From contig NZ_JALAGU010000028.1 of NCBI RefSeq assembly GCF_022712275.1, forward strand, positions 1-10,317: a stretch of DNA of 10,317 nucleotides. The letters run 5' to 3'. Positions within the stretch are counted from its first letter, which is position 1, and each line of letters starts with the position of its first letter. Origin of the DNA: Corynebacterium sp. (GTDB lineage Bacteria; Actinomycetota; Actinomycetes; Mycobacteriales; Mycobacteriaceae). A program made the position numbers and the translations under genes. Shown in pieces: positions 6,184 through 10,317 of the stretch. The notes below the pieces were generated by a model. It had not been told where the DNA came from and searched no databases. It worked only from the letters and a program-made list of their open reading frames with translations.

Positions 6184-6255
6184 ATGTCGGCAGCACGCAG
6201 TCTGAGGTCGTTGGCAGGGTGCTGAAAACAACCTCACGCTGCGTAATGCCGACAT
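6184..6255. repeat. 72-nt imperfect palindromic element, copy A
   Basis: Two 25-nt arms (6184-6208 and 6231-6255) are inverted copies matching at 21 of 25 positions, around a 22-nt centre. Conserved blocks in the arms are TGTCGGCA, ACGCAG and TGAGGT. A second copy of the same length lies at 10181-10252. It begins 12 bases after the hydrolase stop and ends 33 bases before the stop of the convergent synthetase, so it could act as a two-way terminator or RNA stabiliser. No flanking duplication is seen. Confidence 0.85.
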
Positions 6256-6288
6256 TGCCCGACCGACATCACCCACCCGACAGCGCCC

Positions 6289-7809
6289 CTACGCATTCAC
6301 CTCAGCCCGGATGACATGCTTGAGCAGCTTGCCCGAGGGGTTACGCGGCAGGCCACGGGCGACGACGACTTCGCGGGGGATCTTGTACTTCGCCAGCTTC
6401 CCGGCGAGGTGCGCCCGCACCTCGTCCACACTGAGCAGCTGCCCTTCATCGGTGACGACCACGGCCACCACCGTCTCACCCCACTCCGGGTGGACGCGTC
6501 CGACCACGGCGACATCACGGACCTCCGGCATGTCCCGGATCGCCTCCTCTACCTCGGTGGAGTACACGTTCTCCCCGCCGGTGATGATCACGTCCTTCTT
6601 CCGGTCGGCGATGTAGATGTAGCCCTCGGCGTCCACCCGTCCGACGTCCCCGGTGCGGTACCAGCCGTCGATGAAGGCCTCCGCCGTGGCCGAAGGGTCG
6701 GAGAGGTAGACGCTCATCATCGAGTCACACCGCATCCAGATCTCCCCCTCGCCGTCCGCGGTGACCTCGGCACCGTCGTCGGCGACGACCTTGAGGTCCA
6801 CACCGAGCATCCCGCGGCCGATGGATCCGGCCTTGCGAACCTGGTCGGCGGGCTTCAGCAGCGATCCCGCCGGCCCGGTCTCGGTCATGCCGTAGACCTG
6901 GTAGAAGTTCTCCGTGCCGTAGGCGTCGATGAGCATCCGCGCCATCTCCTCACCCAGCGGTGCCGCCCCGTAGATGAGCATCCGCATCGCCGAGAGGTCG
7001 TAGGACGCCGGCTGCCGCACACCCTGCTCCGCACCCGCCTTCGCCAGCTGCACCGGGGCGATGAACGCGACCGGCGCCCCGAACACCGCGGTGATCCTCT
7101 TCTCCTCGAGCGTCCCCAGGAACTGCGCGGGGTCGTACTCGCGCATGAGCACCACGGTCCCACCGATGAAGACGGTGGTCAGCACCCAGTTGTTCAACGG
7201 GGAGGCGTGCCACACGGGCATGCACACGAGCATCCGCTCATCGGCGGCGAAGGGCATGTTGGAGACCATGTTCGGTGCGATCGCGCTGACCGCCCGGTGG
7301 GTAAGGACGCATCCCTTGGGTGACCCGGTGGAACCGGAGGTGTAGAGCACCTGGGCGTAGTCGGTCTCGTCGACGAGACCGCCGGTGTACGGCTCAGCAG
7401 CAGAGACGGCGTCCTCGAAGGTGCCCGGTTCCCGACCGGTGGTGAGCCAGTCGATGCCCGGTGCTCCCTGGGCCGCGGTATCCGCCAACCGGTCGCTGAC
7501 GACCCCGGTGACGGCGCGGGAGTGTGTCGCGACCTGCTCGATCTCCGGCGGGGTCATCTTGTGGTTGACCGGGACAAGGACGCCCCCGCACCGCCAGATG
7601 CCGTACATGGCGACGAGGAATCCGGGGTCGTTGAGCGTCATCACCATGACCCGGTCCCCGGGCAGGACGCCGCGCGCGGCGAAGACAGACGCCGCTCGGT
7701 CGGCGGCGTCCCGGAGCTCCCGGTAGGTCATGCGTCCCCCGTCCCACTCGACGGCGGCATGGTCGGGGTTGCGTCGCACACTGGCGTCGAGGACATCTAC
7801 GAGATTCAT
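6289..7809 (-). CDS. Acyl-CoA synthetase (FadD-like, AMP-forming)
   Basis: A 506-aa ANL-superfamily adenylating enzyme that activates a carboxylic acid, probably a fatty acid, to its CoA thioester via an acyl-AMP. Motifs run in order: P-loop YTSGSTGSPKG (156-166), YQVYGMTETGP (303-313), YRTGDVGR (384-391), DRKKDVIITGGENVYSTEVE (402-421, the hinge and linker), and PRNPSGK with the catalytic Lys494. The length is typical of this group, and the protein is soluble with no signal. The frame stays open far upstream, but the ATG at 7809 gives the normal N-terminus (MNLVDVLDASVRRNPDHAAVEW). It is preceded by GAAAGAGAG (complement of 7817-7825) seven bases before. It is divergent from the tetR-aidB pair. 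A -10-like TACATT (complement of 7833-7838) lies near an inverted repeat, suggesting control by that TetR. The chain length of the substrate cannot be read from the sequence. Confidence 0.92.
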   Translation of the reverse strand: MNLVDVLDASVRRNPDHAAVEWDGGRMTYRELRDAADRAASVFAARGVLPGDRVMVMTLNDPGFLVAMYGIWRCGGVLVPVNHKMTPPEIEQVATHSRAVTGVVSDRLADTAAQGAPGIDWLTTGREPGTFEDAVSAAEPYTGGLVDETDYAQVLYTSGSTGSPKGCVLTHRAVSAIAPNMVSNMPFAADERMLVCMPVWHASPLNNWVLTTVFIGGTVVLMREYDPAQFLGTLEEKRITAVFGAPVAFIAPVQLAKAGAEQGVRQPASYDLSAMRMLIYGAAPLGEEMARMLIDAYGTENFYQVYGMTETGPAGSLLKPADQVRKAGSIGRGMLGVDLKVVADDGAEVTADGEGEIWMRCDSMMSVYLSDPSATAEAFIDGWYRTGDVGRVDAEGYIYIADRKKDVIITGGENVYSTEVEEAIRDMPEVRDVAVVGRVHPEWGETVVAVVVTDEGQLLSVDEVRAHLAGKLAKYKIPREVVVARGLPRNPSGKLLKHVIRAEVNA

Positions 7810-7832
7810 CGTGCAGCTCTCTTTCGTTCGGT

Positions 7833-7866
7833 AATGTAACCTGAACCACAGTGAACCACAGTTCAC
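7833..7866. promoter_or_regulatory. Divergent regulatory region with TetR-type operator
   Basis: GTGAAC (7851-7856) and GTTCAC (7861-7866) form a perfect inverted repeat around CACA. A 10-bp unit, TGAACCACAG, is also repeated in tandem at 7842-7851 and 7852-7861, so the left half-site occurs twice. On the minus strand, TACATT (complement of 7833-7838) fits the TANANT -10 box of the synthetase. The operator would cover the region just upstream of it. Repression of the synthetase by the adjacent TetR is the natural reading. Confidence 0.6.
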
Positions 7867-7908
7867 ACTTTTGTGGAAGATCACGGAAGCCGACAACCGG
7901 AGGACTCC

Positions 7909-8511
7909 ATGCCCTACCGCCCCACCGACAACACCCGGGCCCGCGCCGAGAGACGCCGTGCCGACATCCTCGATGCCGCCACGGTCCTCGTCGCCACCGG
8001 CGGATTCGGTGCCGCCACCGTCCGTGCCATCGCCGACACCTCCGGCATCGCCACCGGCACCGTCTACCGCTACTTCGGCAACCGCGAGGAACTCCTCGCC
8101 GAGATCTTCCGCAGCCTCGCCGACCGGGAGTACCGCGCCGTGGAGCACGCCGTCCAGTCCGCCGACGAGCGGGTCAGCGACCGGATAACCGCCCTGCTCA
8201 CGACCTTCTCCCGGCGCGCCCTGACCGGCCCCCGCACCGCCGAGGCCCTGCTCTTCGAGCCGGTGAACGCCCTGGTCGAAGGCGAACGGCTCATCTTCCG
8301 CCGCCGCTACCACGAGCTTCTCGTAGGCGTCATCGCCGCCGGGATCTCGGCCGGGGAAATCCCCGCACAGGACGCCGCCACCTCCGCACGCGCCGTCATC
8401 GGCGCCAATGCCGAGGCGCTGATGGGCCGGCTCAGCAGCCGCCCCGACACGCCCGAGGAACTCATCAGTTCCGTGACCACCTTCTGCCTTCGAGCCCTGG
8501 GAGCATCATGA
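7909..8511 (+). CDS. TetR/AcrR family transcriptional regulator (fatty-acid unit)
   Basis: A 200-aa TetR-type repressor. The DNA-binding domain is at about residues 14-62, with ADILDAATVLVATGGFGAAT followed by the helix-turn-helix IADTSGIATGTVYRYFGNREEL. The C-terminal ligand domain includes ALLFEPVNALVEGERLIFRRRYHELL (113-138), a pattern often seen in actinobacterial regulators of lipid catabolism. The ATG at 7909 is preferred over an upstream in-frame ATG at 7873 because GGAGG (7899-7903) lies five bases before it and it gives a normal TetR N-terminus. It overlaps the dehydrogenase start as ATGA (8508-8511). It is divergent from the acyl-CoA synthetase across a region with an inverted repeat. 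It probably controls both, with an acyl-CoA as likely effector; this is inference. Confidence 0.9.
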   Translation: MPYRPTDNTRARAERRRADILDAATVLVATGGFGAATVRAIADTSGIATGTVYRYFGNREELLAEIFRSLADREYRAVEHAVQSADERVSDRITALLTTFSRRALTGPRTAEALLFEPVNALVEGERLIFRRRYHELLVGVIAAGISAGEIPAQDAATSARAVIGANAEALMGRLSSRPDTPEELISSVTTFCLRALGAS

Positions 8512-10172
8512 CCACAACCGCACACACCGGAACGCACACCGTCTTCAACCAGTCCGCACCGCGGGTCGACATCAACGAGTTCACCTGCGACCCCGCCCTC
8601 GTCGAGGCGGTCGACACCTTCGCCCCGGACGCCGACACCTACCGTCTCGGCCTCATCGGCGCGGAGGTCGGGACGGCGTCCTACCAGCATGACGCGGACC
8701 TGGCGAACCGGATCACGCCGGTGCACACCTCCCACGACCGGTGGGGCAACCGGGTCGACGAGGTGGAGTTCCATCCCGCCTACCACCGCATCATGGGGTT
8801 CTCGGTGAGCCAGGGGCTGCACACCTCGGCCTGGGCGAACCCCGGACCCGGTGCGAATGTGGAACGTGCCGCTGGATTCATGCTGGTCAGCCAGGTTGAG
8901 GCCGGCCACGGCTGCCCGGTGTCGATGACCCATGCGGTGGTCCCGGCACTGCGGAAGTCGCCGGAGATCGCGGAGTTCTGGGAGCCGAAGCTGCTCTCCA
9001 CCTCATATGACCCCGAGCTGCGCGACCCGGCGACGAAGTCCTCGGCGATCTTCGGCATGGCCATGACGGAGAAGCAGGGCGGCTCCGATGTGCGGGCGAA
9101 CACCACCCGCGCAACACCGAACGCCGACGGGACATGGTCCCTGACCGGCCACAAGTGGTTCTGCTCCGCCCCGCAGTCGGACGCCTTCCTCGTCCTCGCC
9201 CGGACCGGGGACGCCAGCGGCTCCGGTAACGCTGGCCAGGCACTGTCCTGCTTCCTCGTGCCCCGGATCCTGCCTGGCGGGGAGCGCAACCCGTTCTTCA
9301 TCCAGCGCCTGAAGGACAAGCTCGGCAACCGGTCGAACTCCTCCTCCGAGATCGAGCTCGACGGCACCGTCGGGTGGCTTGTCGGCGAGGAAGGACGCGG
9401 CGTCCCCACGATCATCGAGATGGTCAACCGCACCCGCCTGGACTGCATCTTCGGCTCAGCGGCGGGGATGCGCCAGGGTGTGGCGGAGGCGGCGTGGCAC
9501 GCCCGGCACCGGGCGGCGTTCGGGGCCACGCTCATCGACCAGCCGGCGATGGCGAATGTCATCGCCGACCTGCAGGTGGAGAGCGAGGCGGCGACGTGGA
9601 CGGCGATGCGTCTGGCCGCCGCCCACGACGATGACGACCTCGAGGCCTTCCGACGTCTGGCCACGGCCGTGGCGAAGTACTGGGTCTGCAAGCGGGGCAC
9701 CCACCATGCCTATGAGTCGCTGGAGTGCCTCGGCGGCAACGGCTATACGGAGCTGTTCCCCCTGGCACGGCGGCTGCGCGAGGCCCCGGTGAATGCGGTG
9801 TGGGAGGGCTCGGGCAATGTCATCGCCCTGGATGTGCTGCGCGCGCTGGCCCGTCAGCCGGAGGCTGGCGAGGCCTTCGTGGCGGAGATGTCCCGGTCAG
9901 TGGGCGTCGACGAGCGGTACGACGCCCAGTTTGACCGCATGACCACACTCCTGAAGGACGCCGCCTCCTCGCCGGCCGATGCTCCGGGGCTGGCCCGGCG
10001 ACTCATCGAGTCCCTGGCCCTGACGTTGCAGGCCCAGACCCTGCTGACCCATGCGCCCGCCCCGGTGGCCTCCGCGTTCCTCGCCGGCCGGGTGGACCAG
10101 GTGACGCGCGGGATGGAGTACGGGACGCTGCCGGCGGGCGTGGATCTGACCGCCCTCGTCGACCGCGCGTAG
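8508..10172 (+). CDS. aidB: AidB-family acyl-CoA dehydrogenase
   Basis: A 554-aa FAD-dependent acyl-CoA dehydrogenase of the AidB branch; E. coli AidB is about 541 aa. AidB-specific signatures are clear: HTVFNQ (10-15), QVEAGHGCPVSMTHA (129-143), MTEKQGGSDV (186-195), GHKWFCSAPQSDAFLVLA (214-231), LKDKLGNRSN (268-277), LGGNGY (408-413) and PVNAVWEGSGN (427-437). Glu433 in the last motif aligns with the catalytic base of acyl-CoA dehydrogenases. E. coli AidB is induced by alkylating agents and binds DNA, and has weak isovaleryl-CoA dehydrogenase activity. Here the neighbours, an acyl-CoA synthetase and a TetR regulator, point to acyl-CoA oxidation. The start overlaps the tetR stop (ATGA) and has GGGAG (8499-8503) four bases upstream. 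The open frame extends much further upstream, but that part overlaps tetR and is not coding. Confidence 0.93.
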   Translation: MTTTAHTGTHTVFNQSAPRVDINEFTCDPALVEAVDTFAPDADTYRLGLIGAEVGTASYQHDADLANRITPVHTSHDRWGNRVDEVEFHPAYHRIMGFSVSQGLHTSAWANPGPGANVERAAGFMLVSQVEAGHGCPVSMTHAVVPALRKSPEIAEFWEPKLLSTSYDPELRDPATKSSAIFGMAMTEKQGGSDVRANTTRATPNADGTWSLTGHKWFCSAPQSDAFLVLARTGDASGSGNAGQALSCFLVPRILPGGERNPFFIQRLKDKLGNRSNSSSEIELDGTVGWLVGEEGRGVPTIIEMVNRTRLDCIFGSAAGMRQGVAEAAWHARHRAAFGATLIDQPAMANVIADLQVESEAATWTAMRLAAAHDDDDLEAFRRLATAVAKYWVCKRGTHHAYESLECLGGNGYTELFPLARRLREAPVNAVWEGSGNVIALDVLRALARQPEAGEAFVAEMSRSVGVDERYDAQFDRMTTLLKDAASSPADAPGLARRLIESLALTLQAQTLLTHAPAPVASAFLAGRVDQVTRGMEYGTLPAGVDLTALVDRA

Positions 10173-10180
10173 ATCGGGGC

Positions 10181-10252
10181 GTGTCGGCATCACGCAGTCT
10201 GAGGTTGCCCAGGGGGCGTGAAAACCAGCCTGACGTTGCGTGATGCCGACAT
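10181..10252. repeat. 72-nt imperfect palindromic element, copy B
   Basis: The outer stem is a perfect 15-bp inverted repeat, TGTCGGCATCACGCA (10182-10196) and TGCGTGATGCCGACA (10237-10251). The inner part of the arms pairs imperfectly. The element shares its length and arms with the copy at 6184-6255, including an identical run CACGCAGTCTGAGGT and a GAAAAC in the centre. It begins eight bases after the stop of the dehydrogenase gene and may serve as its terminator. Confidence 0.85.
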
Positions 10253-10280
10253 GGCAGGGGCGGCAGGGGTGGCAGGGGGC

Positions 10281-10317
10281 CAGTCTCATATACACATCTG
10301 ACGCTGCCGACGAAGGC
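10281..10317 (-). other. Nextera/Tn5 sequencing adapter (not genomic), right end
   Basis: Read on the minus strand, this end repeats the left end: GCCT (the last four bases of the same index), the exact adapter TCGTCGGCAGCGTC (complement of 10300-10313), then the Tn5 mosaic end with two mismatches (10281-10299). It is untrimmed library sequence. The same i5-side adapter on both ends means the window is one tagmented fragment. Confidence 0.96.

Noticed and set aside
4960..6276. 438-codon open frame on the - strand
   Set aside because: It is an antisense shadow of the tetR-hydrolase pair with unnatural composition and crosses the palindromic element.
7810..8313. N-terminal extension of the acyl-CoA synthetase frame
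   Set aside because: It would overlap the divergent tetR gene and its operator. The ATG at 7809 gives the normal family N-terminus.
7851..8507. N-terminal extension of the AidB frame
   Set aside because: This part is the out-of-frame shadow of tetR (Arg/Pro/His-rich). The AidB homology starts at HTVFNQ, just after the ATG at 8508.

Overview
The window is GC-rich DNA that looks actinobacterial, most likely Corynebacterium or a close relative in Mycobacteriales. This rests on several signs: a type I-E-like CRISPR repeat of actinobacterial style, -10 boxes of the form TANANT placed directly before start codons (leaderless transcripts), a small gene related to the actinobacterial integration host factor mIHF, and HicB-like and AidB-like proteins of actinobacterial type. 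The species cannot be fixed from the sequence. Both ends are not biological. Positions 1-41 and 10281-10317 are Nextera (Tn5) library adapter, including index bases, so the genomic insert is about 42-10280 and both ends are fragment ends.

Layout, left to right. (1) 42-997: a CRISPR array of 16 identical 28-nt repeats with 15 complete 32-nt spacers and one truncated spacer. Its leader and any cas genes would lie to the left, beyond the adapter. (2) 1219-2613 (-): glutamate decarboxylase. (3) 2776-3297 (+): thiol-type glutathione peroxidase. (4) 3451-3573 (+): a 40-codon gene that joins the N-terminal and C-terminal signatures of mIHF and lacks the middle. (5) 3606-4508 (+): a 300-aa protein with an N-terminal HicB-like fold and long Pro-rich segments, followed by a hairpin terminator. 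(6) 4694-6171 (+): a TetR regulator and an alpha/beta hydrolase, overlapping by ATGA. The regulator's start codon lies inside a perfect 9+9 bp palindrome. (7) 6289-7809 (-): a medium/long-chain acyl-CoA synthetase, convergent with the hydrolase. (8) 7909-10172 (+): a second TetR regulator and an AidB-family acyl-CoA dehydrogenase, overlapping by ATGA and divergent from the synthetase across a short region with an inverted repeat. Two copies of a 72-nt imperfect palindrome follow the hydrolase (6184-6255) and the dehydrogenase (10181-10252).

How the genes may work together. The synthetase, second TetR and AidB-like dehydrogenase form a compact divergent unit. It plausibly activates and oxidises a fatty or branched acyl substrate under TetR control. 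The first TetR and the hydrolase form a separate self-regulated pair. Glutamate decarboxylase (acid stress) and glutathione peroxidase (peroxide stress) are divergent neighbours with no visible shared regulation. The most unusual items are the miniature mIHF gene, the operator that contains a leaderless start codon, the repeated palindromic element, and a spacer that reads as the conserved LRHTAASL box of phage tyrosine integrases.
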